From: an uncultured Candidatus Actinomarina sp.
GTDB taxonomy: Bacteria > Actinomycetota > Acidimicrobiia > Actinomarinales > Actinomarinaceae
Length of the DNA: 53,052 nt
Direction: 5' to 3'
Assembly (NCBI GenBank): GCA_902615855.1
Contig: CACMQN010000009.1
Span: forward strand, 1-53,052
Part shown: one piece after another, positions 8,126 to 16,769 of the stretch
Layout: the number at the start of each line of letters is the position of its first letter
Position numbering within the stretch: the stretch's first letter is position 1
The notes under the pieces: generated by a model
Told to the model about the DNA's origin: nothing
The model's database searches: none
Seen by the model: only the letters and a program-made list of their open reading frames with translations
Made by a program: the position numbers and the translations under genes

Positions 8126-9166
8126 ATGAAAAAAAATCAACTTATACCTGGAGAGCCATTAAGAGAAGGCGTAGATCTAATTGCTGATAAAAAAACAGGG
8201 GCTTTAATTGTTGTTGGAAATTCACCTCTTTTAGAAAAAATCTCTTCTGGTGGTATTAACTTGAATAATTGTAATTTTACTCCTGAAATGCTTTGTGAGC
8301 TAGCAAAAATGGACGGTGCAATAATTGTTGATGAAAATGTTGAAAAAATCTTGAAAGCAAATGTACATCTAAATCCTTCAGATACAATACAGACAAATCA
8401 AACTGGTACTAGACATAGAACTGCTAACCGTGTTTCTGTTCAAACTAATTTAAAAGTTTTAGCAGTATCAGATGAATCGGGAATTATAAAAGTATTTGAT
8501 GGAACAATTGTAAAAGAACTTGAGGAATCTTCAATTATCTTAGGAAGAGTAAATGAATCATTACAGTCAATAGATAGAACACGTAGAAGGTTTGATGATG
8601 CAGTGTTTGAGTTAGGAGAATTAGAAATTGAAAATTCCTTAACTAATCAACAAGTCCTTGAAGTAATTCAAAGAGGAGAGCTACTTGGTAGGTTATCTGA
8701 ACAAGTCAGAATTGAAGCAGTCAACTTAGGAGATGATTCTGGTTTGGTTATGATACAAATTGATTCACTAGAATCTGGAGTAAGACAGACACTTGATCTT
8801 GTTTTAAAAGATCACCTACCGACTAGAAAATTTAGAAACATTAATAAAGCAGTTGAAGAAATCTCAAATTTAACATACGAAGAGTTAAATTCAATCCAAA
8901 CATTAGGCAATTTATTATACATGCAGCCACTGGATGATATATCTACTCCTAAAGGCTACAGAGTTCTCGCAAGGTTTCCTGGACTTCCAGAAAATTTACA
9001 CGATTCTTTAGTTGTTAAATTCAAATCCCTGCCAAAACTTTTGTCGTCACCAACAGAAAAATTATTTGAAGTTGATGGAATTGGTAGAAATAGAGCTAAT
9101 CAATTGAGGGAATACTTTGACACATTACTTAAAAATGTTGGATTTAGCTATATTAATGGAAACTAA
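8126..9166 (+). CDS. disA: DNA integrity scanning diadenylate cyclase
   Basis: Makes cyclic di-AMP from two ATP and monitors DNA branch structures in the cytosol. The N-terminal DAC domain has the catalytic DGA motif (KMDGAIIVD, about residues 71-79) and the RHR motif in GTRHRTANRVSVQT (about 93-106). A helical spine follows, then a C-terminal helix-hairpin-helix DNA-binding region (EVDGIGRNRANQL). The 346 residues are normal for DisA. The gene is divergent from the zinc-ribbon gene and 32 bases ahead of carD. In many actinobacteria radA lies beside disA, but here there is no radA on either side. The start is ATG, with no good Shine-Dalgarno sequence. Confidence 0.95.
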   Translation: MKKNQLIPGEPLREGVDLIADKKTGALIVVGNSPLLEKISSGGINLNNCNFTPEMLCELAKMDGAIIVDENVEKILKANVHLNPSDTIQTNQTGTRHRTANRVSVQTNLKVLAVSDESGIIKVFDGTIVKELEESSIILGRVNESLQSIDRTRRRFDDAVFELGELEIENSLTNQQVLEVIQRGELLGRLSEQVRIEAVNLGDDSGLVMIQIDSLESGVRQTLDLVLKDHLPTRKFRNINKAVEEISNLTYEELNSIQTLGNLLYMQPLDDISTPKGYRVLARFPGLPENLHDSLVVKFKSLPKLLSSPTEKLFEVDGIGRNRANQLREYFDTLLKNVGFSYINGN

Positions 9167-9198
9167 ATAGTTTTAAATCTATACTATTGTTTTAAATA

Positions 9199-9753
9199 AT
9201 GGCAACTAAAGCAAAAAAATCTCAAGACAAATATAAGCCAAATCAGTTTGTTGTACACCCCCATCATGGTGCGGCAAAAGTGATAAGAAAAGTTAATAAA
9301 AATGTAGAAATATTTGTTGATGGTGAGCCTAAATCAAAAAGAATTCAGTATTTTGAAATTGAAGTATTAATTGATGGTTTAACGGTAATGGTTCCAGTTG
9401 AGTCAGTTGACGAGGTAATACGGCCAGTAATTTCAAAAAATGCAGTTTCTAGAAAAGTCTTTCCGATATTTAAGGAGAAGCCTGAAGAGGCAGGTACTAA
9501 TTGGAGTAGGTGGTACAAAGTTCTTACAGAAAAAATGACTTCAGGTGATGTAATTCAAGTAGCTGAAGTTGTAAGAGATTTGTCCTACGCTCAAATAAAT
9601 AAAGGTATATCTCCAGCTTTAAAAAGGATGCTTGCTAAAGCAAGGGTTACTTTAGCAAGCGAAATTGCATGTGCATTAGACATAGATGAAGAGGCTGCCA
9701 TTGATAAAATTAATCAGTATCTACCTGAAGAAGAACCTGACGACGGTCTTTAA
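9199..9753 (+). CDS. carD: CarD-family RNA polymerase-binding transcription regulator
   Basis: Binds the RNA polymerase beta subunit and stabilises open promoter complexes, especially at rRNA promoters, as known for mycobacterial CarD. The 184 residues start with a Tudor-like RNA polymerase-interaction domain (FVVHPHHGAAKVIRKV, about residues 18-33) and end in a helical DNA-binding domain containing the RDLSYAQINKGISPALKRML region. The short lysine-rich N-terminal tail is slightly extended. In actinobacteria carD usually leads an operon with ispD and ispF. Here ispF follows after 21 bases and ispD is absent. A TATTGT hexamer eight bases before the ATG is a possible leaderless promoter. Confidence 0.93.
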   Translation: MATKAKKSQDKYKPNQFVVHPHHGAAKVIRKVNKNVEIFVDGEPKSKRIQYFEIEVLIDGLTVMVPVESVDEVIRPVISKNAVSRKVFPIFKEKPEEAGTNWSRWYKVLTEKMTSGDVIQVAEVVRDLSYAQINKGISPALKRMLAKARVTLASEIACALDIDEEAAIDKINQYLPEEEPDDGL

Positions 9754-9774
9754 TAATCTCAATAACTTATTGAA

Positions 9775-10245
9775 ATGTTAATTGGTAATGGATGGGATTT
9801 ACACCAACACACAGAAAAAGAAATTTTATCTCTTGGAGGCGTTGAATTTAATGAGGATGGATTTTTAGGTCATTCTGATGGTGACATTCTTCTTCACGCA
9901 CTTTGTGATGCTTTTTTAGGAGCAGTTGGAAAGAAAGACATTGGTCATTATTTTCCATCAAATGAAAATACACCAGAAAACATATCTAGCACCATTATTT
10001 TAAACGAGATACTGCGTGTTATTGAATATGAAAAATTTACATTAACAAATGTAGATATAACAATTATTACTCAAAAATTTAATGTTAAAGATAAAGCTTT
10101 GAAGATTAAAGAAAATTTATCAAAATTACTTATGATCCCTATAGAAAAAATAAATATTAAAGGAAAGTCTGCAGATGATTACGGAATAATAGGGGACCAA
10201 AAAGCTTCGTTAGCAATAGTAAGCTTATTGTTAGACAATGCTTAA
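9775..10245 (+). CDS. ispF: 2-C-methyl-D-erythritol 2,4-cyclodiphosphate synthase
   Basis: Fifth step of the MEP isoprenoid pathway: cyclises CDP-methylerythritol 2-phosphate to MEcPP, releasing CMP. The 156 residues are the usual length. Visible motifs are the metal-binding GNGWDLHQH (about residues 4-12), GHSDGDILLHALCDAFLGA (about 32-50, with the third metal histidine) and DIGHYFPS. The C-terminal KSADDYGIIGDQ replaces the more common TTxxxLGFxGRxEG pattern, a mild divergence. Its end overlaps cysS by eight bases. The partner ispD, normally just upstream in actinobacteria, is missing here. Confidence 0.92.
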   Translation: MLIGNGWDLHQHTEKEILSLGGVEFNEDGFLGHSDGDILLHALCDAFLGAVGKKDIGHYFPSNENTPENISSTIILNEILRVIEYEKFTLTNVDITIITQKFNVKDKALKIKENLSKLLMIPIEKINIKGKSADDYGIIGDQKASLAIVSLLLDNA

Positions 10246-11635
10246 ATTATATAATTCACTCACAAAAAAATTAGAAGATGTAAAAGTAAATAAAAATGAC
10301 GTAAGGATTTATTTGTGTGGACCAACAGTACAATCATCTCCACACTTAGGTCACGGAAGGTCCGCTGTTGTCTTTGATTTTTTTGTAAGGTATTTGAAGT
10401 ATTTAAATTATTCGGTTTTATTTGTAAGAAATGTAACAGATATCGACGATAAAATAATAATAAAATCACAAGAAAAAAAGATAAGCTATCGTGAGCTAGG
10501 AAATAGTGTTTGGAATGAGTTTGTCTCAGCCCATGAAAATCTAAATTGTCTTGTTCCTGACATTGAACCAAGAGCAACTGCTTATATTCCAGAAATTATT
10601 AAATATATTCAACAATTAATTGATAATGGATTTGGTTATGTAACAACTTCTGGAGTTTATTACGATGTGTCAAAATTTGAAAATTACCTGAATTTATCAG
10701 GTAGAAGTATAGAAGAGGTAATAACTGGAACACGAGTTGAGACGGAAGATGATAAACACAGGGCAGAAGATTTTGCTTTATGGAAATTTTCAAAACTAGA
10801 TGAACCATCATGGAAATCACCATGGGGAGAGGGTCGACCAGGGTGGCATATTGAATGTTCAACAATGATTAGTGAAACTTTAGGTCAGACAATAGACTTT
10901 CATTGTGGAGGTATTGATCTAATTTTTCCACATCACGAAAATGAAATTGCTCAATCCAAAGGTGTAGATACAAATGAGAAATTTGTAAATCATTGGCTAC
11001 ACAACGGTATGTTAAATTTATCTGGAAAGAAAATGTCTAAATCTGATGGAAATATAAAGTTGCTTAACGAATATATTGATGAATATGGTGGTGAGGCAGT
11101 TCGATTCTTTTTTTTAAGAGCACACTACAGGAGCCCACAAGAATTTAACGAGCAACTTCTTGAGGAGTCTAGAAAAACTCTTAATAATTTAGCCGAATTT
11201 ACAAATGATGTAAATGCCAAATTAAGTGATGATAAAATTATTGATATTTTTAATAGCTGTATGAATGATGATATGAATACTCCAAAGCTTTTAGGAGAAA
11301 TTTTTCAAGTGATTAAAAACACAACAAGTTTAAATGAAGAACAAACAATAAAAATAAAACAAACAGTCAAATATGTCTTTGAAGTTCTTGGATTTCAACT
11401 TAAATCATCTAAAAAAGATATCATAGAGGATAAACTTTTATCCGAATTTTTTGAAAAATATGATATTGAATTTAGTGATATTGAATCTGCAATGACTGAA
11501 TTCATTAAAGTTAGAGAAGACTTGAGAAGTGAAAAGAAATATGCTGAAGCTGACATAATGAGAGAAGATTTGTTACAAATAGGATTAGTCATAAATGATG
11601 GTGAAAATGTCGGATGGTATTGGAAAAATAGTTGA
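10238..11635 (+). CDS. cysS: Cysteinyl-tRNA synthetase
   Basis: Class I aminoacyl-tRNA synthetase that charges tRNA-Cys. The 465 residues are full length. The HIGH motif appears as HLGHG within LCGPTVQSSPHLGHG (about residues 26-40), and KMSKS appears in KKMSKSDGNIK. The zinc-binding set is visible: Cys27 near the start, the Cys in GWHIECSTM, and the histidines in FPHHENEIAQS. The C-terminal helical anticodon-recognition region is present, so this is CysS and not the shorter mycothiol enzyme MshC. It overlaps ispF by eight bases at its start and rlmB by about 30-40 bases at its end, in the classic actinobacterial gene order. Confidence 0.96.
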   Translation: MLKLYNSLTKKLEDVKVNKNDVRIYLCGPTVQSSPHLGHGRSAVVFDFFVRYLKYLNYSVLFVRNVTDIDDKIIIKSQEKKISYRELGNSVWNEFVSAHENLNCLVPDIEPRATAYIPEIIKYIQQLIDNGFGYVTTSGVYYDVSKFENYLNLSGRSIEEVITGTRVETEDDKHRAEDFALWKFSKLDEPSWKSPWGEGRPGWHIECSTMISETLGQTIDFHCGGIDLIFPHHENEIAQSKGVDTNEKFVNHWLHNGMLNLSGKKMSKSDGNIKLLNEYIDEYGGEAVRFFFLRAHYRSPQEFNEQLLEESRKTLNNLAEFTNDVNAKLSDDKIIDIFNSCMNDDMNTPKLLGEIFQVIKNTTSLNEEQTIKIKQTVKYVFEVLGFQLKSSKKDIIEDKLLSEFFEKYDIEFSDIESAMTEFIKVREDLRSEKKYAEADIMREDLLQIGLVINDGENVGWYWKNS

Positions 11636-12326
11636 GGGTTACAATTCTGTAATCTCTGCACTTGAAAACAATAGAGTCACAGAACTTATAACTTTAGAAA
11701 AAAATCTAGAATCGAAAAAAGTCAAAAATCTATTAGATATCGCCAATCAAAAAAATATAAAGATTGTAAATGTCAAAACTAAAAATGATTGGAAATATAA
11801 TTCTTCAGAGTACGTTGCGGCGGTTTGTATACCAAAGAAAATATATAAAGAAACAGATCTAAATAACTTTAAAAGCACTAATTTTATTGTTTGCGATCAT
11901 ATTCAGGATACAAATAATTTAGGGGCAATTGCTCGATCAGCTGCATCATTTGAATTCAATGTTATGTGTATTCCAGAAAGAAGGTCAGCTCGACTGAGTG
12001 AAAGGACATTTAAGATTGCTTCTGGAGGATTAGAAAAAATACAAGTATTGGAATACAAATCAATTTATAGTCTGATAAAGAAATTTAAATTATTAAATGT
12101 CTGGACAATAGGTCTGGATATGAAAGGAAAAGACAAAATTGAGAATTTTGATTTAGGGAATCAAAATTTAGCTTTTTTTATAGGTTCTGAAGAAAAAGGA
12201 CTTAGTCATGGACTTATGGACAAGCTTGATAATGTACTAATAATCTCAATGTCAGATGACATAGAATCATTAAATGTATCAGTTGCTGCGGCCATAGCGA
12301 TGCAACATATATTTATAAAAAATTAA
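11595..12326 (+). CDS. rlmB: TrmH-family 23S rRNA (guanosine-2'-O-)-methyltransferase
   Basis: SPOUT-class methyltransferase that modifies the 2'-O of a conserved guanosine in 23S rRNA (G2251 in E. coli numbering) using S-adenosylmethionine. The N-terminal substrate-binding portion begins with IVEGYNSVISAL. The three knotted-fold motifs are DHIQDTNNLGAIARSA (about residues 104-119), FFIGSEEKGLSHG (about 193-205) and IISMSDDIESLNVSVAAAIAM (about 214-234). The ATG at 11595 has AGGA ten bases upstream. In-frame ATGs at 11598 and 11607 are alternatives that lose only one or four residues. It overlaps the end of cysS, and tRNA-Thr lies 38 bases downstream. Confidence 0.92.
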   Translation: MMVKMSDGIGKIVEGYNSVISALENNRVTELITLEKNLESKKVKNLLDIANQKNIKIVNVKTKNDWKYNSSEYVAAVCIPKKIYKETDLNNFKSTNFIVCDHIQDTNNLGAIARSAASFEFNVMCIPERRSARLSERTFKIASGGLEKIQVLEYKSIYSLIKKFKLLNVWTIGLDMKGKDKIENFDLGNQNLAFFIGSEEKGLSHGLMDKLDNVLIISMSDDIESLNVSVAAAIAMQHIFIKN

Positions 12327-12364
12327 TTTTATGATTTTTGATATTTGCTAATATTTAACTATTC

Positions 12365-12436
12365 GCCGGAGTAGCTCAGTGGTAGAGCAGCCGCCTTGTA
12401 AGCGGCAGGTCAGGGGTTCAACTCCCCTCTCCGGCT
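12365..12436 (+). tRNA. tRNA-Thr (anticodon TGT)
   Basis: A full cloverleaf can be folded by eye. The acceptor stem pairs GCCGGAG (12365-12371) with CTCCGGC (12429-12435), with T as discriminator. The D arm has GCTC/GAGC and the loop AGTGGTA. The anticodon stem is GCCGC/GCGGC around loop CTTGTAA, with anticodon TGT at 12397-12399. The T stem is AGGGG/CCCCT around TTCAACT. The CCA end is not encoded. It lies between rlmB and a membrane protein gene, and the next coding frame begins only four bases after it. Confidence 0.97.
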
Positions 12437-12440
12437 CAAA

Positions 12441-13286
12441 TTGAATTATTATCAAAATATAATTAAAATTACGCTGACATTACTTCTTTTATCTCAACTG
12501 ACTTTATATTTTTTAGGACTTTTGAGACCATCAATACTTTTGGATTATTTTGATTATTGGCCAATAACAATATTACCAATTCTAATGACCCTAATTCTAA
12601 GAAGGTCATATTTTTACGAGATTTTTAGAAATACTGTTATAACTTTTTTAATTATTATTGTGCTTATTTTTTCATTAGGACATTTATTCGATGCAAAGTT
12701 TTTATCTACATATCAGTTTGATGGATTTTTTGAAAACAAAGATTTAAGTGTTGATGAAATTTATAAACTGTATATTGATTTTGATGGCAAGCTAAATCTT
12801 AATACTCACAGTGGGCTTGGATATAAAGCCGACATAATTGATCTTCCGGGGAACATAGGCTATCCAGAAACAATCGAATCAGTTGTTGGTGAGCCAAAAG
12901 TTATAATATTTAGAGAAATGGCAACTAGTAACTTATTAAAAGTTAAGGGTTGGGATGTTTCATTAGGTGAAAAAAATATTTGGGAGTTAGATATTTTTTC
13001 TATAGATTCAACTATTAATTTGGATAATATCGAATTACAATCATCTAAATTGACTGGAACTGGTGATATATTTTTAGGAAAAAATCTCAACTTGAAAAAT
13101 TTAGTATTAAGTGGAAATTACGAAGTTACAGTTTCAAAGGAACTATCTATATTAGTCAAAGGTCAGTCAGAAATTCCAGAAAGCTGGCTCAAAGCTAGTG
13201 TTGGAAACTTAAACCAACCAGATAATCCTTATACTTTAATAATTGAAATTATTGATGGTTCACAAGTAATATTTAGTGATGGGTAA
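12441..13286 (+). CDS. Membrane protein with C-terminal beta-rich (toast-rack-like) domain, function unknown
   Basis: No confident family is recognised. Three hydrophobic helices (about residues 8-30, 40-54 and 62-82) are followed by about 180 residues of short alternating beta strands (GWDVSLGEKNIWELDIFSID...IELQSSKLTGTGDIFLGKN) resembling LiaF/DUF4097 toast-rack domains. That resemblance is an inference. The only canonical start near the first helix is TTG at 12441, four bases after the tRNA 3' end, so any ribosome-binding sequence would lie inside the tRNA. It ends seven bases before livH and may be cotranscribed with it, though no link to amino acid transport is evident. Confidence 0.68.
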   Translation: MNYYQNIIKITLTLLLLSQLTLYFLGLLRPSILLDYFDYWPITILPILMTLILRRSYFYEIFRNTVITFLIIIVLIFSLGHLFDAKFLSTYQFDGFFENKDLSVDEIYKLYIDFDGKLNLNTHSGLGYKADIIDLPGNIGYPETIESVVGEPKVIIFREMATSNLLKVKGWDVSLGEKNIWELDIFSIDSTINLDNIELQSSKLTGTGDIFLGKNLNLKNLVLSGNYEVTVSKELSILVKGQSEIPESWLKASVGNLNQPDNPYTLIIEIIDGSQVIFSDG

Positions 13287-13292
13287 AACTTT

Positions 13293-14210
13293 ATGATTGA
13301 ACAATTAGGAAATGGCTTACTTTTAGGTGTAATAATTGCACTAGGGTCAGTAGCTCTCTCCCTTCTTTATGGCGTTACTCGTATTGTAAACTTCGCACAT
13401 GGAGAAATAATTGCGCTTGGTGCGGTTATGACTTTATTTTTCTCATCATCTCCTGATTCAAGCCTCTTATTTTTCGATAGATATTCTCCTATAGGGATAA
13501 ATTTTTTTGGTTCTATAGTTATCAGTATTATTTTATGTGGAATTTTTGGAGCTTCATTAGAAATATTTTTATTTCGTCCATTGAGAAAAAATAATTTTGG
13601 TAATATTGCTGTTCTTGTGGTTACTATCGGTCTTTCAATTTTCTTGAGACATATATATCTTCTTTTTGCGTCCGCTAAACCATCATCTTTTATACTAGAA
13701 CTTCAAAGAAGAGAAGATTATTTTGGAATTCAACTTACACCCAGAAATGTTCAGGTGTTAGTTCTTGGATTTATTGTCATGATATTGGTTGGTCTGTTTT
13801 TGACTTATACAAAAACAGGGAAGGCAATGAGAGCGGTTCGTGACTCTTCAGATTTAGCAAGTGTTTCTGGAATCAATTCTGATAACATTATTTTAGTGAC
13901 ATGGATTTTCTCAAGCATGCTCGCAGGTTTCACTGGAATTATTCAAGGAGTGATAAATAATGTTAGATGGAATATGGGATTTTTAATCCTTCTCCTAATT
14001 TTTGCTGGCACTGTGCTTGGTGGTATTGGAACATCCTTTGGAGCAATGTTTGGAGGTTTTGTAATAGGAGTACTCGTTCAACTAAGTGTTGGTTTAGAGT
14101 TTATGGATGGCCATACTGAAGCAAAAAATGCACTAGCTTTAGGTTTAATGATACTTATATTGCTTATCAGGCCTCAGGGTATTTTTGGCACAAAGGATAG
14201 AATTTCATGA
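13293..14210 (+). CDS. livH: Branched-chain amino acid ABC transporter permease LivH
   Basis: First inner-membrane subunit of a LIV-type importer of leucine, isoleucine, valine or related amides. The 305 residues have about eight membrane segments. The family start GNGLLLGVIIALGSVALSLLYGVTRIVNFAHGE is recognisable in the first 45 residues, and the cytoplasmic coupling region GKAMRAVRDSSDLASVSGI lies at about 177-195. Its last four bases overlap livM (ATGA). The substrate cannot be fixed from sequence, since this family also includes urea and short-chain amide transporters. Confidence 0.92.
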   Translation: MIEQLGNGLLLGVIIALGSVALSLLYGVTRIVNFAHGEIIALGAVMTLFFSSSPDSSLLFFDRYSPIGINFFGSIVISIILCGIFGASLEIFLFRPLRKNNFGNIAVLVVTIGLSIFLRHIYLLFASAKPSSFILELQRREDYFGIQLTPRNVQVLVLGFIVMILVGLFLTYTKTGKAMRAVRDSSDLASVSGINSDNIILVTWIFSSMLAGFTGIIQGVINNVRWNMGFLILLLIFAGTVLGGIGTSFGAMFGGFVIGVLVQLSVGLEFMDGHTEAKNALALGLMILILLIRPQGIFGTKDRIS

Positions 14211-15253
14211 ACAAGTACATCACAGCTTCCCTACTTTTATTGGGCTGTATAGCTTATATATTTTCTTCCAACGACACTGGAAGTTCAAGAGTATTTGTAA
14301 ATTTAATTACATTCGCTGGAGTTTACGGATTAGCTGCAATTGGAATCAACGTTCATTTTGGATGGACTGGTTTGCTAAATTTTGGACATGCAGCATTTAT
14401 GGGAATAGGAGCATACACAACGGTTTTATTAATTCCTCACTCTCTTGGAAGAGAGGGTGTAGTAATAAGTACAGGTCTACCATTACCAATAGCAATAATT
14501 TTTGGATTGATTGCTTCGGCTCTATTAGGGTTGCTTCTTGGTTTGCCAACTTTAAGGTTAAGAGGAGATTATCTTGCAATAGTTACTATTGCAGCGGCAG
14601 AGATCTTTAGATTATTAGTCCGAGATTTTGAAAACTTAACGGGAGGCGTTTATGGAATAATACAATTTTCAGACTCCCTCCAGGTTTATAGACCAAATTT
14701 TGTTGATGTAATTAGTACAAGGTATGATGTTTCATCTGCACAACTTTGGGTTGCAATATTAACCTGGATATCAATAGTATTAGTCATAATAATTTTATCG
14801 AGACTTCAAAAATCACCTTGGGGTAGAGCTTTAAGAGCAGTTAGAGAAGATGAAGATGCTGTCCGTGCTCTCGGAAAAAATGCAGTTTGGTTAAAACTGC
14901 AAAGTTTTATGCTTGGGGCTGCAATAGGTGGACTTTCAGGCATATTTTTAGTTTTCAATTATGGAACTGTTCAAGCATCAACATTTGTTCCAGTTCTCAC
15001 ATTTTATATTTGGGCAGCTCTAATTTTAGGAGGGGTAGGAAGCTTAGGTGGTCCAGCATTAGGTGCTATTATATTTTGGGTAATTATTGCAGGAACAGAC
15101 AGCATTTCAAGGCTATTATTTGAATCTCCTGATGGACAACAATTAGCTGGTGTCAGGTTTGTTATTGTTGGTCTACTAATAATGTTATTTATGATATTTA
15201 GACCAAGCGGGATACTTGGAAAAAAAGAGGAACTTTTATTAGATGTCAAATAA
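14207..15253 (+). CDS. livM: Branched-chain amino acid ABC transporter permease LivM
   Basis: Second membrane subunit of the LIV importer, 348 residues with about nine to ten hydrophobic segments. Diagnostic stretches are YGLAAIGINVHFGWTGLLNFGHAAFMGIGAY (about residues 40-70) and the coupling loop WGRALRAVREDEDAVRALGKN (about 205-225). A periplasm-facing insert of about 50 residues lies before that loop. It overlaps livH by four bases and livG by eleven, so the four genes form one tight operon. Confidence 0.92.
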   Translation: MNKYITASLLLLGCIAYIFSSNDTGSSRVFVNLITFAGVYGLAAIGINVHFGWTGLLNFGHAAFMGIGAYTTVLLIPHSLGREGVVISTGLPLPIAIIFGLIASALLGLLLGLPTLRLRGDYLAIVTIAAAEIFRLLVRDFENLTGGVYGIIQFSDSLQVYRPNFVDVISTRYDVSSAQLWVAILTWISIVLVIIILSRLQKSPWGRALRAVREDEDAVRALGKNAVWLKLQSFMLGAAIGGLSGIFLVFNYGTVQASTFVPVLTFYIWAALILGGVGSLGGPALGAIIFWVIIAGTDSISRLLFESPDGQQLAGVRFVIVGLLIMLFMIFRPSGILGKKEELLLDVK

Positions 15254-16013
15254 TATATTATCTGTAAACTCCCTTACTAAAAGCTTTGGTGGTCTAGAAG
15301 CTGTAAATGTTGAAAATTTTCAAATAAATTCAAACGAGATAACTAGTTTAATTGGACCAAATGGAGCAGGAAAAACAACCTTTTTTGATTTAATTACAAG
15401 ATTTCAAGATGCTGACTCAGGGTCTATATTTTTTAAAAACAAAAATGTTTCAAAAACAAACTCTTATGTGCTTGCCAGACTAGGAATGGTTAGAACATTC
15501 CAATTAACAAGAGTTTTTGATCGTATGACAGTTTATGAAAATATGCAATTTGCTGGAAGTTCGATAAAAAATGAGGGTTTTTTGAATTCTTTGGTTAATA
15601 AAACTTCATTAAGAAAAGATGAAGAAAACTTAATTGAAAAAATTGATGACATTTTGAAAATGCTAAATTTATATGAAATGAGAAATGCTTATGCAAGAGA
15701 ACTTTCAGGTGGTCAAAAAAAATTATTAGAATTAGGAAGGTCACTGATGAAAGATCCAGAAATACTACTTCTCGATGAACCATTAGCTGGTGTAAATCCA
15801 AAATTGGCTGATAATATTCTTGAAATAATTTCTAATTTAAACGCTAAAGGTATAAACATATTAATGGTTGAACACAATATAAATGCAGTGATGAAAATAT
15901 CAGACAGAGTTGTTGTTATGGCTGAAGGTAAAATAATTTCTGATGGGAAACCAGATTTTGTTAGATCTGATAAAAAAGTTATTGAAGCATATTTAGGAAG
16001 TTCAGATGAATAA
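15243..16013 (+). CDS. livG: Branched-chain amino acid ABC transporter ATP-binding protein LivG
   Basis: One of two ATPases powering the LIV importer at the cytoplasmic face. The 256 residues hold Walker A GPNGAGKTT (about 38-46), Q-loop VRTFQLTRVF, signature LSGGQKKLLELGRSL, Walker B ILLLDEPLAGVNP, and the switch histidine in MVEHNINAV. The GVNP after Walker B is characteristic of LivG. It overlaps livM by eleven bases and livF by eight. The length is typical. Confidence 0.93.
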   Translation: MSNNILSVNSLTKSFGGLEAVNVENFQINSNEITSLIGPNGAGKTTFFDLITRFQDADSGSIFFKNKNVSKTNSYVLARLGMVRTFQLTRVFDRMTVYENMQFAGSSIKNEGFLNSLVNKTSLRKDEENLIEKIDDILKMLNLYEMRNAYARELSGGQKKLLELGRSLMKDPEILLLDEPLAGVNPKLADNILEIISNLNAKGINILMVEHNINAVMKISDRVVVMAEGKIISDGKPDFVRSDKKVIEAYLGSSDE

Positions 16014-16722
16014 CCCAATAATTGAAGTAAACGGCCTAGCTTCAGGATATGTCAAAGGTCTTAACATACTTCAAGGTGTTGATCTCGTATTAAAAGACAA
16101 GGAGATTGTTTCAATAATTGGCCCTAATGGAGCAGGTAAATCAACTTTGCTTAAAGCAATCGTTGGACTTATACCTATTTTTGGTGGAAAAATTTATTTT
16201 AATGGAGCAGAGCTTAAGGAAATAAAAAGTTATAAATTAGCACAAATGGGAATTGGCTATGTACCACAAGTGCAAAATGTTTTTCCGAGCCTAACAATTG
16301 AGGAAAATTTGGAAATGGGAAACTGGGCAGCAAAAGAGAGGCACAAAGATTCTTTTAATGAAATTTATGATATGTTCAATATTTTATTTGATAAAAAAAA
16401 AGAAAGAGCAGGCAACTTGTCAGGTGGTCAAAGACAGCTTTTAGCATTAGGAAGAGCACTAATTTCCAAACCTAATGTAATTTTACTTGATGAACCATCA
16501 GCAGGTTTGTCGCCGAAGGCGATAGATGAGGTTTTTGAATATATAAATTTAATAAACCAAAATGGTGTATCAATTCTCCTGGTTGAACAAAATGCAAAAA
16601 GAGCTTTGAAGTTTTGTGATAGGGGTTATGTCCTTGATCAGGGTAGAAACGCCTACACAGGGTCTGGTGAAGATTTACTCAATGATGATAAAGTAGTTGA
16701 ATTATACTTAGGGAAGTTATAA
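16006..16722 (+). CDS. livF: Branched-chain amino acid ABC transporter ATP-binding protein LivF
   Basis: Second ATPase of the LIV importer, 238 residues. Walker A is GPNGAGKST (about residues 39-47), followed by a Q-loop in GYVPQVQNVFPSLT, signature LSGGQRQLLALGRAL, Walker B VILLDEPSAGLSP and LVEQNAKRAL at the switch region. The GLSP after Walker B distinguishes LivF from LivG. It is the last gene of livHMGF. Its stop codon runs into a strong hairpin terminator shared with the convergent livK. Confidence 0.93.
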   Translation: MNNPIIEVNGLASGYVKGLNILQGVDLVLKDKEIVSIIGPNGAGKSTLLKAIVGLIPIFGGKIYFNGAELKEIKSYKLAQMGIGYVPQVQNVFPSLTIEENLEMGNWAAKERHKDSFNEIYDMFNILFDKKKERAGNLSGGQRQLLALGRALISKPNVILLDEPSAGLSPKAIDEVFEYINLINQNGVSILLVEQNAKRALKFCDRGYVLDQGRNAYTGSGEDLLNDDKVVELYLGKL

Positions 16723-16752
16723 AAAAGGCCCGATTTGCATCGAGCCTTTTTT
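16721..16752. terminator. Bidirectional intrinsic terminator between livF and livK
   Basis: The arms 16721-16734 (six A then GGCCCGAT) and 16739-16752 (ATCGAGCC then six T) pair with a single mismatch around a four-base TTGC loop. The stem carries a T run on the 3' side in both orientations. It can therefore stop livHMGF transcripts and the convergent livK transcript. Confidence 0.85.
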
Positions 16753-16769
16753 AAATTTAATAGCTTGAA

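Noticed and set aside
10260-10865. Two minus-strand frames (105 and 88 codons) inside cysS
   Set aside because: They are complementary to well-conserved cysS motifs and have Leu/His/Gln-rich composition typical of antisense frames.
14185-14610. 141-codon open frame on the plus strand overlapping livH and livM
   Set aside because: It lies in another frame inside clear livM coding sequence, is rich in Trp, Cys, Ser and Lys in an unnatural mix, and matches no family. It is a shadow frame.
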